From positions 1 to 64,000 of the forward strand of contig NZ_CANLZW010000009.1 of assembly GCF_947495625.1 (NCBI RefSeq): DNA of 64,000 bases, written 5' to 3'. Position 1 is the stretch's first letter, and each line of letters starts with the position of its first letter. Shown here in pieces: positions 9,962 to 18,877 of the stretch. Source of the stretch: an uncultured Cocleimonas sp. (GTDB lineage Bacteria > Pseudomonadota > Gammaproteobacteria > Thiotrichales > Thiotrichaceae). A program made the position numbers and the translations under genes. The notes under the pieces are model-generated. The model was not told where the DNA came from. It saw nothing but the letters and a program-made list of their open reading frames with translations, and searched no databases.

Positions 9962-10849
9962 ATGTTTTTTACGAAACTAATGAAAACACTCACTCGATTT
10001 TTATTGTTATCAGCGGTAATTTTTTCAGCATTAACTTTCTCATCTGCCGCCTACTCTAAGACAGAGGGAGACTCAAAGCTTATTCGTTTAGCCACAACGA
10101 CGAGTACTGAAAATTCCGGACTACTTCGTTATTTACTTCCTGAATTTGAAAAAGATACGGGCTACAAAGTTCATGTAATCTCTGTAGGAACAGGTAAAGC
10201 ATTAAGAATGGGACGAGATGGCGATGTTGATATCCTTTTAGTACATGCATTAAATGCGGAGCAAAAATTTGTTAAAGAGGGTTACGGCGTAAAACGTTAT
10301 CCAGTGATGTATAACGACTTCGTTATTATTGGCCCTGCAAAAGACCAGAAATTATATAAAGACGCAAAGAACGTAGGCGATGTACTTAACAATGTTGCCA
10401 GTAAAAAAATGCGCTTTGTTTCTCGCGGAGATGATTCTGGAACGAACAAAAAAGAATTATCCCTATGGAAAGGAAGTAAATACCAACCAAACTCTAAAAC
10501 TGATACCTGGTATGTAGAAGCAGGTCAAGGCATGGGAAAAGTATTGCAAATGGCTGATGAAATGGGCGCATATACAATGACTGACCGCGGAACCTGGCTG
10601 GCATACAAAGATAAGCTTGCTTCAAAAATTGTATTTGAAGGCGACGAGACTTTATTTAACCCTTACGGCATTATTGCAATTAACCCTGAAAAATACCCTG
10701 ATGTAAATATCGCGGGCGACGATGCTCTGATAAAATGGATCACTTCAGAGAAAGGACAAAAGCTTATTGGTGATTTTAAAGTAGCCGACGAGGTTCTGTT
10801 TGTACCAAATGCAGATACCATGGCAAAAAATGAAACCGTTAAAAAATAA
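9962..10849 (+). CDS. tupA: Tungstate ABC transporter substrate-binding protein
   Basis: Periplasmic binding protein of 295 residues with a signal peptide ending near SSAAYSKTEG (about residue 33). The oxyanion-binding motif TTTSTENSG is the TupA hallmark, and SRGDDSGTNKKE is a second conserved ligand segment. It delivers tungstate to TupBC. It heads a cluster with the permease, the ATPase and then mobA-mobB-moeA, all in one direction, and has a sigma54 promoter directly upstream. Relatives can prefer molybdate; the TTTS motif favours tungstate. Confidence 0.92.
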   Translation: MFFTKLMKTLTRFLLLSAVIFSALTFSSAAYSKTEGDSKLIRLATTTSTENSGLLRYLLPEFEKDTGYKVHVISVGTGKALRMGRDGDVDILLVHALNAEQKFVKEGYGVKRYPVMYNDFVIIGPAKDQKLYKDAKNVGDVLNNVASKKMRFVSRGDDSGTNKKELSLWKGSKYQPNSKTDTWYVEAGQGMGKVLQMADEMGAYTMTDRGTWLAYKDKLASKIVFEGDETLFNPYGIIAINPEKYPDVNIAGDDALIKWITSEKGQKLIGDFKVADEVLFVPNADTMAKNETVKK

Positions 10850-10855
10850 AATCAC

Positions 10856-11560
10856 ATGCAATCACTAGCAAGTACCACAGTTGATGCTGTAAAACTCTTG
10901 CTATCTGGAGATGCCGATATTTGGAATATTATCGGCATCTCCTTTCAAATATCCACCATAGCGATACTTATATCAATGGTGCCAGCAATTCTGATCGGAT
11001 TTATACTGGCTTACTATAATTTTCCTGGTCGGCGACTTTTAGTCTCAATATTCAACACTATGCTGGCAGTGCCTGCGGTTGTCGTAGGACTCACTCTATA
11101 TATACTTTTATCACGCCAAGGCCCGTTAGGAGAGTGGCGATTACTCTTTACTCAAACTGCCATGGTTTTAGGCCAGATTGCTTTATGCTTTCCAATTTTA
11201 GTTGCGATGAGCCATAGTGCATTTCAATCGATTGAAAAACGCGCATGGGATACGGCAAAAACACTCGCCGCAAATCCCTTCAAAGCATTTTTTATTGTAA
11301 TGCGAGAAGTACGCTTCGCTTTATTTGGGGCTTTACTGGCGGGCTATGGCAGAATTATTGCTGAGGTAGGAGCTTCAATGATGCTTGGTGGAAACATACT
11401 GCACTATACCCGTAATATACCCACGGCCATTGCACTTGAAACCAGTAAAGGTGAATTTGCACAAGGCATCGCTTTAGGCATTATCTTAATCTCACTCGCT
11501 TTTATCTTAACGATCGGTTTGCACTATATGCAAGGCAAAGGAAGTGTCGTCCGTGACTAA
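10856..11560 (+). CDS. tupB: Tungstate ABC transporter permease
   Basis: Integral membrane permease of 234 residues with about six hydrophobic segments. The loop that contacts the ATPase is seen as EKRAWDTAKTLAANPFKAF. It starts 6 bp after the tupA stop, so the two are co-transcribed. TupB-type permeases form a homodimer that passes tungstate across the inner membrane. Confidence 0.9.
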   Translation: MQSLASTTVDAVKLLLSGDADIWNIIGISFQISTIAILISMVPAILIGFILAYYNFPGRRLLVSIFNTMLAVPAVVVGLTLYILLSRQGPLGEWRLLFTQTAMVLGQIALCFPILVAMSHSAFQSIEKRAWDTAKTLAANPFKAFFIVMREVRFALFGALLAGYGRIIAEVGASMMLGGNILHYTRNIPTAIALETSKGEFAQGIALGIILISLAFILTIGLHYMQGKGSVVRD

Positions 11561-11577
11561 AACCTCAATAAACAAGA

Positions 11578-12405
11578 ATGCCAATGAATAAAATTTCTCG
11601 ACCTGTTCGTCTTGAATATACGAATATCGTAAAAAAATACGGTAAAGGTAAAAAAGCAAAAGCCATTCTAAACGACATAAATTTAAAGTTAGAAGGTGGC
11701 GAGTGCACGCTGATTACCGGTAAAAATGGCTGTGGAAAATCCACTCTATTGCGTATTATGGGCGGCTTACTAAAACCTGATTCCGGCATGATTAACACCG
11801 GCCTACACACACTAAACTGGAATAAGTACCGTAAAGCTGTTGGTAATGATGTGATGTATCTTTATCAAGAGCCCTATATGTTTGATGGTACCGTAAGAGA
11901 AAATCTAGGCTATGCCTTAGATAATAAACAAAATACGCAGATCATTGATAAAGCACTAAAGTGGGCTGAACTAGAACACCGTAGCGACACCCAGGCCAAG
12001 TGCTTATCCGGCGGAGAAAGACAACGGGTAGCATTGGCGCAAGCATGGATTAAACAACCCGCAGTTTTACTACTCGACGAACCAACAGCCAATATGGATA
12101 CAGAACACAGACTTAGAACAGAATCATTTCTTTCGACCTTTATTGATTCTGGCACTGCACTTTATATTGCAAGCCATGACCCAAACCACTTCCATCGAAT
12201 AATGAATCACCGATTAGTGATAAAGGATGGCTACATCTCTGACTTTAACGAATCGGATTTAAATGAATCAGAACATACAGGATCAAACAATGATCAAGAT
12301 GTTGGTGTTTTAACAGGCGAATCTCTACTACAATCAAACAAGAACGTAACTTTATTCCCTCAAAATAAGACCCTAAACTTCTCATCACAAGATAATAAAC
12401 AATGA
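11578..12405 (+). CDS. tupC: Tungstate ABC transporter ATP-binding protein
   Basis: 275 residues. Walker A GKNGCGKST at 48-56, signature LSGGERQRVALAQA, Walker B VLLLDEPTANMD and the switch histidine in ASHDPNH are all present. A C-terminal tail of about 45 polar, acidic residues follows the ATPase fold and is longer than usual. The stop overlaps the mobA start (ATGA), so uptake and cofactor synthesis are coupled. Starts at 11578 and 11584 are both possible. Confidence 0.9.
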   Translation: MPMNKISRPVRLEYTNIVKKYGKGKKAKAILNDINLKLEGGECTLITGKNGCGKSTLLRIMGGLLKPDSGMINTGLHTLNWNKYRKAVGNDVMYLYQEPYMFDGTVRENLGYALDNKQNTQIIDKALKWAELEHRSDTQAKCLSGGERQRVALAQAWIKQPAVLLLDEPTANMDTEHRLRTESFLSTFIDSGTALYIASHDPNHFHRIMNHRLVIKDGYISDFNESDLNESEHTGSNNDQDVGVLTGESLLQSNKNVTLFPQNKTLNFSSQDNKQ

Positions 12406-13001
12406 CGATAGACAAAAACCAGATCACCGCTGTTATTCTGGCCGGTGGCAAAGGAAGCCGCTTAGGAGGACAAGATAAAGGATTAGTAAACTATCTAGAT
12501 AAACAGCTAATCCAACATGTCCTAGACAAAATAGAACCACAAGTTGGACATATCATCATCAATGCAAATCGCAATCAAGATGACTATGCGAAATTCAATT
12601 ACCCTGTTATCTCCGATGAGCTCAGTGATTTCCAAGGTCCTTTAGCTGGCTTTTTAACGGGAATGAAAACAAGCAAGACTGATTACATACTCACTCTCCC
12701 CTGCGATGGCCCAGATTTACCTGACGATTTAGTTTCGAGATTAGTTAAGGAACTTGAGGACAAAAAAGCAAATAATAATATTGTGGTCGCCCATGATGGA
12801 AAGAGATTACAGCCCGTTCATGCATTAATACCTACTTCTTTAATTGAGAGCCTTGAAGACTTTCTTACCAATGGAGACCGTAAAATAGACTTGTGGTATT
12901 CACAACACCCAATGGCAACCGCGGACTTCTCGGATAAACCTGATGTATTTTTCAATATAAATACTGAAGAGCAGCGTAATCAACACCAAGGTAATTCATA
13001 A
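12402..13001 (+). CDS. mobA: Molybdenum cofactor guanylyltransferase
   Basis: Transfers GMP from GTP to molybdopterin to make the bis-MGD form of the cofactor. 199 residues with the nucleotidyltransferase signature VILAGGKGSRLGGQDKG near the N-terminus and LTLPCDGPDLP for the metal-binding aspartate. The start overlaps the tupC stop by 4 bp. Bis-MGD is also used by tungsten enzymes such as some formate dehydrogenases, which fits the tungstate uptake genes upstream. Confidence 0.93.
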   Translation: MTIDKNQITAVILAGGKGSRLGGQDKGLVNYLDKQLIQHVLDKIEPQVGHIIINANRNQDDYAKFNYPVISDELSDFQGPLAGFLTGMKTSKTDYILTLPCDGPDLPDDLVSRLVKELEDKKANNNIVVAHDGKRLQPVHALIPTSLIESLEDFLTNGDRKIDLWYSQHPMATADFSDKPDVFFNINTEEQRNQHQGNS

Positions 13002-13002
13002 A

Positions 13003-13524
13003 ATGGTCGAGTTTCATTTACCTATGCTTGGCTTTGCTGCCTTTAGCGGAACCGGAAAGACCACTTTGCTCAGCAAACTAATACCATTACTAAGAGAAAA
13101 AGGTCATCGCATTGGCGTAATTAAACACACGCATCACAATATAGACATTGATAAACCAGGCAAAGATAGCTATGTACTTCGCAAGTCTGGTGCTGATCAA
13201 ATGATATTAGCATCAAGATATCGCACCGCTTTGATTATCGAAAAAGCAGACTCTACCAGAGAACCTGAATTACAAGATGTGCTAGACAATCTGCAAACCG
13301 ACTCTTTGGACTTGGTATTGGTAGAAGGCTTCAAATTAGCCAAAATCAATAAAATAGAATTACATAGAAAAGCATTGGGCAAACCTTATCTATACCCAGA
13401 TGACCCCAATATTATTGCTATTGCCGTGGAAGACAAAGGATCCAAAGACTATCTTATTGATAGTTTAGATTTGAATGACCCGCAACAAATAGCAGACTAT
13501 ATTGAAGCAAAGCTTCTCAGTTAG
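13003..13524 (+). CDS. mobB: Molybdopterin-guanine dinucleotide biosynthesis adaptor protein
   Basis: 173-residue P-loop GTPase, Walker A SGTGKTTLLSKL near residue 15, then VIKHTHHNIDID, which is typical of MobB. It assists MobA in cofactor nucleotide attachment. It starts directly after the mobA stop. A 90-bp gap separates it from moeA. Confidence 0.92.
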   Translation: MVEFHLPMLGFAAFSGTGKTTLLSKLIPLLREKGHRIGVIKHTHHNIDIDKPGKDSYVLRKSGADQMILASRYRTALIIEKADSTREPELQDVLDNLQTDSLDLVLVEGFKLAKINKIELHRKALGKPYLYPDDPNIIAIAVEDKGSKDYLIDSLDLNDPQQIADYIEAKLLS

Positions 13525-13615
13525 TACTATCTAGTTAATACTTTTAGTTAACACCGTATAGTTAAAACTACCTAGTGAGCCACACTATATCCCGTTAAAA
13601 CCAGACCCAAAAGAT

Positions 13616-14890
13616 ATGAAAAATAATAGACCAGCCAGTTGTTTAGATCCCTTTGAAGCTGATGCCATTAGTGTTGATGAAGCACGACAAATTATTGCAG
13701 ATAACATTACCCCTATTAGTGTGAGTGAAACAGTAGCGGTAAGAGAAAGTTTAAAGCGCTACTTAGCTACAGACATCATCTCCCCTATCAACGTCCCGCC
13801 CCATACTAATTCAGCTATGGATGGTTACGCATTGGCTGGAAATGATTTACCGACAAATAAACCAGTAGATTATAAAGTTTCTGGCGCTTCATTTGCGGGT
13901 GTACCGAGCACTCAAACTTATCAACCTGGAACCGTAGTGCGCATTATGACAGGTGGTGTAATGCCCGCTGGAACTGATACCGTTATTCCCCAGGAATTAG
14001 TCGAAAAACTAGATGATCAGACAATTCGATTAGAAGCTGAACACACAGCAGGACAAAATGTACGTCATCCCGGTGAAGACCTTGCGCTGGGTAAAAAAAT
14101 ATTTGATAAAGGCCGAAAACTTAGCGCAGCTGATATTGGTATTTTGGCATCATTAGGTTTTGGTGAAATAGAAGTATTAGTCCGACCTAAAATCGCTTTT
14201 TTCTCAACTGGCGATGAATTACGCTCAATTGGTGACGAACTAAAAGAAGGTGAAATCTACGATAGTAATCGTTATACCTTATTTGCGATGTTAAAAAACA
14301 TTGATGCCGAAATCATCGATTTAGGTGTGATCCCTGATACTGAAGAAGACATTCAAGACGCATTTAAAAGAGCTTCGGAAGAATCCGATATCTTTATTAG
14401 TACTGGCGGTGTATCAGTCGGTGAAGCCGATTATATTAAACCAACACTAAAACTACTGGGTGAAACGCATTTCTGGAAACTGGCAATGAAACCCGGTCGC
14501 CCATTAACTTATGGCACAGTTAAACATGGTAAAGGACAAGCTAAGTTTTTCGGTCTCCCTGGTAACCCAGTTGCCGTAATGGTGACCTTCTTACAATTTG
14601 TTCAGCCGGCGATTAATTATCTAGCTAGTGGAAAACAGGTAAAGCCAATCTTCTTAAAAGCTACCTCTGAAGAAAATATCAAGAAACGCCCTGGTCGTAC
14701 GGAATATATTCGTGGAGTTTTTGAACAAACTCCTGACGGCGGATTTATCGTTAAACGTACCGGCAAGCAAGGTTCAGGAATTTTAATGTCAATGAGTCTG
14801 GCTAATTGCTTTATACACTTTGATGCTGATTCTAGTGGAGTAAATCAGGGTGATAACGTTGAAATATTACCGTTTGAAGGCGTGGTTTAA
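13616..14890 (+). CDS. moeA: Molybdopterin molybdenumtransferase
   Basis: 424 residues. Inserts molybdate (or tungstate) into adenylylated molybdopterin. Family motifs are visible: NSAMDGYAL, PGEDLALGKK, STGDELRSIGD, STGGVSVGEADY, KPGRPLTYG and GLPGNPVAVMVTFLQF. It is the last gene of the tup-mob-moe cluster and is followed by a terminator-like element at 14942. Confidence 0.95.
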   Translation: MKNNRPASCLDPFEADAISVDEARQIIADNITPISVSETVAVRESLKRYLATDIISPINVPPHTNSAMDGYALAGNDLPTNKPVDYKVSGASFAGVPSTQTYQPGTVVRIMTGGVMPAGTDTVIPQELVEKLDDQTIRLEAEHTAGQNVRHPGEDLALGKKIFDKGRKLSAADIGILASLGFGEIEVLVRPKIAFFSTGDELRSIGDELKEGEIYDSNRYTLFAMLKNIDAEIIDLGVIPDTEEDIQDAFKRASEESDIFISTGGVSVGEADYIKPTLKLLGETHFWKLAMKPGRPLTYGTVKHGKGQAKFFGLPGNPVAVMVTFLQFVQPAINYLASGKQVKPIFLKATSEENIKKRPGRTEYIRGVFEQTPDGGFIVKRTGKQGSGILMSMSLANCFIHFDADSSGVNQGDNVEILPFEGVV

Positions 14891-14941
14891 ATAAGATGAT
14901 TTAAATAGCGCTATTTAGCATATCTAATCAGAACTATTTAA

Positions 14942-14968
14942 CACCCCCCTACTTTGGGGCACTTTTTT
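14942..14968 (+). terminator. Recurrent C-run/T-run terminator-like element, copy 2
   Basis: CACCCCCCTACTTTGGGGC followed by a T-rich run, between convergent moeA and the Lin0512 genes. The CCCC/GGGG stem and T-run fit a terminator for moeA. Confidence 0.6.
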
Positions 14969-15015
14969 ATCTTAAGCCCATTAACTTTCACTGGAATAAT
15001 CGTGCTTATTAAAAG

Positions 15016-15378
15016 CTAAACCAGCGAGTATTTACCTTCTGGAATATCGATGCGTGCAGCAATTGCAGCCGTGGCAATAACAGTAACGGTTTCCTGAACG
15101 TGATCTTCGATATTTAAACCACCCTTAATAGTATTAACCTTGACGCTTCCAAAAGGTATTTGCGCCGCAACCTCATCCGTATTAACCAAATCCGGCTTTT
15201 GCGTGCCAATTGTGACTTCTACCTGCATCTCATCTCGGTCAAAATCCATCGACCGAAACAATGTAATAGAACTATGATGAAGCGCATCTTGTACCGCTCT
15301 TATAGCCGCTTTGGTGTAATCCTCACCATATAAGTCATTACCTGTACCCATCTCTAAAATAATACGCTGAAGGCTCAT
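15016..15378 (-). CDS. Lin0512 family protein (second of tandem pair)
   Basis: 120 residues, from an uncharacterised family known from Listeria Lin0512. Shared signatures with the upstream neighbour are EMGTGNDLYGEDYTKAAIRA, FDRDEMQVEVTIG and KPDLVNTDEV. Its start overlaps the neighbour's stop by 4 bp, so the pair is made together and may form a heteromer. The fold resembles small repeat proteins that assemble into rings, but no activity is established. Confidence 0.85.
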   Translation of the reverse strand: MSLQRIILEMGTGNDLYGEDYTKAAIRAVQDALHHSSITLFRSMDFDRDEMQVEVTIGTQKPDLVNTDEVAAQIPFGSVKVNTIKGGLNIEDHVQETVTVIATAAIAARIDIPEGKYSLV

Positions 15379-15728
15379 GCCACATCCTCCGCAAAATCTA
15401 AATACACAACGACTCCAGCATTGGCGATTACCGTTGTTTTAGTTTTACAATCACTCAGAATATCCAAACCGCCTTCAACAACTTCAACCGAAGCTTGACC
15501 GTAAGGTAAAACCGCTTTCACTACATCTTTATCAACCTCATCTGGCTTGGCCACGCCAATAGAAACTTCAATAATCATTTTCTCACGATCAAAACCAAAC
15601 GCAGGAGCAATCGTCAAAGAGTTATGCCATAACGCATCCTTTAGAGCGCGCACCGCGGCTTTTGTGTAATCCTGCCCTTGCAGATCAGTACCCATACCCA
15701 TCTCTACAACCATTCGCTTTTTCGCCAT
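15375..15728 (-). CDS. Lin0512 family protein (first of tandem pair)
   Basis: 117 residues, clearly paralogous to the next gene: EMGMGTDLQGQDYTKAAVRA aligns with its counterpart almost residue for residue, as do FDREKMIIEVSIG and KPDEVDKDVVK. Function unknown. The duplication followed by divergence and a 4-bp overlap suggests a two-component complex. Confidence 0.85.
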   Translation of the reverse strand: MAKKRMVVEMGMGTDLQGQDYTKAAVRALKDALWHNSLTIAPAFGFDREKMIIEVSIGVAKPDEVDKDVVKAVLPYGQASVEVVEGGLDILSDCKTKTTVIANAGVVVYLDFAEDVA

Positions 15729-15803
15729 GCCAACTCCTAAACAACATAATACCTAATTAAGGTTTCTGTGATTGATTAACTGATTAATAGATTGATAGTA
15801 GTA

Positions 15804-15831
15804 CACCCCCCTACTTTAAAGGCATTTTTTT
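15804..15831. terminator. Recurrent C-run/T-run element, copy 3 (stem altered)
   Basis: CACCCCCCTACTTT as in the other copies, but followed by AAAGGC and seven T, so the CCCC/GGGG stem is lost. It lies upstream of the Lin0512 pair and downstream of the tRNA fragment. It may be a decayed copy. Confidence 0.35.
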
Positions 15832-15865
15832 AAAACAAAGATTGGGACAGGCATTTATTTTAGGC

Positions 15866-15899
15866 AAAAAAAAGCCCGCTAATACATAGCGGGCTTTTT
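15866..15899. terminator. Bidirectional terminator next to the tRNA fragment
   Basis: AGCCCGCT and AGCGGGCT flank a 7-base loop, with A-run before and T-run after. In leftward reading it ends the tRNA-Lys transcript a few bases after CCA. Confidence 0.85.
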
Positions 15900-15905
15900 A
15901 GAATA

Positions 15906-15964
15906 TGGTGGGGCGTGAGCGATTCGAACGCTCGACCAATTGATTAAAAGTCAACTGCTCTACC
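15906..15964 (-). other. 3' fragment of tRNA-Lys(UUU): ICE attachment-site half
   Basis: Read on the minus strand, this holds the end of the D-arm (GGTAGAGC), the complete anticodon arm with CTTTTAA (anticodon UUU), the variable loop, the T-arm with GTTCGAA, the 3' acceptor strand ACGCCCC, discriminator A and CCA. The 5' acceptor and most of the D-arm are missing; the sequence changes abruptly at 15965. It is not a functional tRNA. This is the classic scar left when an element inserts into a tRNA gene and rebuilds an intact copy at its far end, beyond the window. Confidence 0.85.
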
Positions 15965-16059
15965 AAAAACAGCATTGTTTCTAATAATACAGAATTTAAA
16001 CGCAGAGTTTTTAACCGTCTATCTTCTTTTCTCTTCCATGCTTTTTTTAGACAAAAAAA

Positions 16060-16107
16060 AGCCCCGACCGTCACTTATCTATTTGGTAGTAGAAAACGGT
16101 CGAGGCT
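16060..16107 (-). terminator. Leftward terminator-like hairpin upstream of parA
   Basis: On the minus strand AGCCTCGACCGT pairs with ACGGTCGGGGCT (one mismatch) across a 24-base loop and is followed by eight T. It would stop transcription that runs leftward out of the ICE toward the tRNA scar. No leftward gene is evident between it and parA, so it may end a short antisense or leader RNA. Confidence 0.55.
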
Positions 16108-16182
16108 AGGAGTGTCACAGAGGAGTACCCGCAACATTCCTTTAATCCCTGATAGAAATATTTTAATTCAGGAGTTAACAAC

Positions 16183-17010
16183 ATGGAAGCTAAAACGGAA
16201 GATAAGCGTAATAACATTGTAATCACAATTTGCTCAACGAAAGGTGGAGTCGGAAAAACTACGCTAACGGCCAATATAGGCGGTCTACTTGCCGACTTAA
16301 ATTATAAAGTTCTACTCATCGATGGTGACACCCAAGGAAGCCTGTCATCTCATTTCAATATTGTTGAAAAAGCAGATGGAGGACTTACTAATCTAGTCAG
16401 AAATGACGGTGATCCACTTGATGCAATTTCAAAAACTGATATAGCAAATCTTGATATCGCTATATCAAATGATCCAGATAAGGAATTAGAGACCTGGATC
16501 GCTGCTCGTCCCGCAGGTAGAACAACACTAAAGAACTACACCTTACAAAGTCTCAGACCCCATTATGATTTCATCTTGATGGATTCTATTGGTACGGACT
16601 CACCCTTACAACACACTACAGTTCTTGCAGCAGATTTACTCATCTCCCCTATCCCACCAGATGTTCTCTCAGCGAGAGAGTTTAAGCGTGGCACTTTAGG
16701 CATGATCGAGATGATAGAAGCATTAGCGCCGATCGGACAGCTTTATGGTTTGGTGTATCGAATGGAAAACACTAAAGACTCGAAAATTTTTGCCAATGAA
16801 TTAACCTCTGAAACCTTTGCAGAGTCTAAATCAAGAATTCGTATTATTGATACCGTAATTCCAGACTTGGTCGTTTATAAAAATGCTGCCACACAAAAAC
16901 AACCGGTTCATCGACTAGATAAACGTGCCACTCGTGACATGTGTACGCTAATCAGCGAAATCCTTCCGCATCTAGCCTCTCAATGTGACACATTCATGGA
17001 GGGTAAATAA
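16183..17010 (+). CDS. parA: ParA/Soj-type partition ATPase of the ICE
   Basis: 275 residues with the deviant Walker A KGGVGKTT at 20-27, the Walker A' region IDGDTQGSLSSH and Walker B FILMDSIGTDSP. It is the first ICE gene inside the tRNA junction, as in SPI-7-like islands, where it helps keep the excised circle. The parB start lies 1 bp after the parA stop. A 218-bp leader separates it from the tRNA scar. Confidence 0.92.
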   Translation: MEAKTEDKRNNIVITICSTKGGVGKTTLTANIGGLLADLNYKVLLIDGDTQGSLSSHFNIVEKADGGLTNLVRNDGDPLDAISKTDIANLDIAISNDPDKELETWIAARPAGRTTLKNYTLQSLRPHYDFILMDSIGTDSPLQHTTVLAADLLISPIPPDVLSAREFKRGTLGMIEMIEALAPIGQLYGLVYRMENTKDSKIFANELTSETFAESKSRIRIIDTVIPDLVVYKNAATQKQPVHRLDKRATRDMCTLISEILPHLASQCDTFMEGK

Positions 17011-17011
17011 T

Positions 17012-18877
17012 ATGACTAAGTCTAAAACAGATATCAGCAAAGAGCTGGAAGGTGAAAACAAACGCACCAAGAACCTGTTGCAAACATATAAAACAGGCTC
17101 ACTACTCACCTTAAATATCGATCAAGTCGATTTCTACGATAAAAATCCTCGTATTACTAAAAATGCAAAATATGATGAGGTTTATGTATCAATTAAAGCC
17201 AAAGGCTTAGAGGGATCATTATCAGTTTCTCAACGACCAGATAACGACGATCCACAGAAATTTCTACTCTTCAGAGGTGGTAATACTCGTCTTGCCGTAC
17301 TCAAAGCACTCTATGAAGAAACCAAAGATAAAAAGTACTTTGAAGTTAATGCTTTATTCCATGAGTGGATATCCGAATCAGATACACTCATTGGCCATCT
17401 CACAGAGAATGATTCTCGTGGTGATTATGTATTCATAGATCGTGCTTTAGGTGTTCGTGAAAGTAAGCTTGAGTTAGAAAAAGAAACAGGCGATAAAATA
17501 TCTGATAAAGGCCTTATTAATCGCTTAGAACAGCAAGGATATAAAATTAGTACGCGTGATTTACGACGTATGAACTATGCCGTGGATATCATGTATCCAC
17601 ACTGCCCCAAACTACTTGCTTCTGGAATCGGCCCTAGACAACTAGATGCGATCAAAAAACTCAATGTCAAAGCAGCAGAACTCTGCTTAGAAATTGACCC
17701 TGATAAAAAACCTGAGTTTTTTACTCAGCAATTTAGTGGTGCTTTGGCTAAGTTGGAAGAGGATTATGTCCATCACAATGAGGCAAACCCATACAACTAT
17801 CAAATACTCTATGATGCCGTATTAAAAATACTCTCTAACGAGGAACGCATTGCCGCCAATCGACTAGAATTTTTCTTAGATAATCGTATCAATGCAAAAG
17901 CCGATCAGCAGCAAGCCTTTGATCCTGATTTTGTAGAAGAAGATGATCAATCGATTTGGGCTGATAATACAAAACAAAGTTCTCAACAGGGTACTGAAAA
18001 ACAACAAAGCACTGATACTGTAGATGATGCAAATGAGGTTAGTGAAGATAATTTAGTTAGCGCTACTAACGATCAAATTCTCCCGCCTAGTGATGTCAGC
18101 AAAGAGAATGATGTGACTGATTTCTCACATTCTATTGATAATATTTCTCCAACTTTATCCAACAATGTATCAGCTATCGAGAAAGCAGCTTCACTTCATC
18201 CTGTGAACTTAGACTATTCAGTCTCACTAACTTCTGATAATCACCTCAAACCAATCCCCTGGGACCGCGAAAAAGACTTTGATCCTGGCTTTACCTATCT
18301 AGATAATTTACCCATCTCTTGCGGAGACAGAAGAGAACTCGCGCCATTACCCGACGATATCTCTTCACTCAGACACATCATGTCTCAAAAAGCGATTCTT
18401 TTTCAACAATACCTCTATATTCCTGGTGACATCATTCCAATGGATGATGGTATTGGCTATACCTTAAAAGATATTCCTCCGCTTGAAGAGTGGATAGGTA
18501 TATCGGACGAATTTCTGAATGATAGTCCTCGTAACAAAAACCCACTTGTAGGTTTCATGGATAAGCCTCTTCATGGCTGGTGGATCTTGCTAGGTTTTTC
18601 TAACCTAATGGTATTAGCGCATATTAATATCGATTTTGCTAAGTCAGTTATCCCTGCTGGTAGCTTATATGACTATATTTCAGAGCATCATAAAATCACT
18701 CAACATGAAAAGTTGGTGTATGAACATAAGGTCCAATTGGGTAAAACCCATGATTTGATCAACCTCTTCTTGACTCGTGCTGAGCCTAAAGAGCTACAAC
18801 TGTTTATAGAACTTCAACTGATTAATAACAAAATCTTCAAGGTAATGAAAGGTGATATCTGGGGGTTAAATGTATGA
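17012..18877 (+). CDS. parB: ParB family protein of the ICE
   Basis: 621 residues from the ATG at 17012, which has GGAGGG 8 bp upstream; an earlier ATG at 16985 lies inside parA and lacks one. The N-terminal ParB/Spo0J domain shows DKNPRI and the ICE-type box RGGNTRLAV (CTP/nuclease-like fold). A helical DNA-binding section follows to about residue 290. The middle (about 310-390) is acidic, Ser/Asn-rich and probably disordered, and the C-terminal 220 residues form a separate domain typical of these large island ParB proteins. Confidence 0.88.
   Translation: MTKSKTDISKELEGENKRTKNLLQTYKTGSLLTLNIDQVDFYDKNPRITKNAKYDEVYVSIKAKGLEGSLSVSQRPDNDDPQKFLLFRGGNTRLAVLKALYEETKDKKYFEVNALFHEWISESDTLIGHLTENDSRGDYVFIDRALGVRESKLELEKETGDKISDKGLINRLEQQGYKISTRDLRRMNYAVDIMYPHCPKLLASGIGPRQLDAIKKLNVKAAELCLEIDPDKKPEFFTQQFSGALAKLEEDYVHHNEANPYNYQILYDAVLKILSNEERIAANRLEFFLDNRINAKADQQQAFDPDFVEEDDQSIWADNTKQSSQQGTEKQQSTDTVDDANEVSEDNLVSATNDQILPPSDVSKENDVTDFSHSIDNISPTLSNNVSAIEKAASLHPVNLDYSVSLTSDNHLKPIPWDREKDFDPGFTYLDNLPISCGDRRELAPLPDDISSLRHIMSQKAILFQQYLYIPGDIIPMDDGIGYTLKDIPPLEEWIGISDEFLNDSPRNKNPLVGFMDKPLHGWWILLGFSNLMVLAHINIDFAKSVIPAGSLYDYISEHHKITQHEKLVYEHKVQLGKTHDLINLFLTRAEPKELQLFIELQLINNKIFKVMKGDIWGLNV

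Noticed and set aside
15906-15964. Functional tRNA-Lys gene
   Set aside because: The 5' acceptor strand and most of the D-arm are missing, so it is only an attachment-site fragment.
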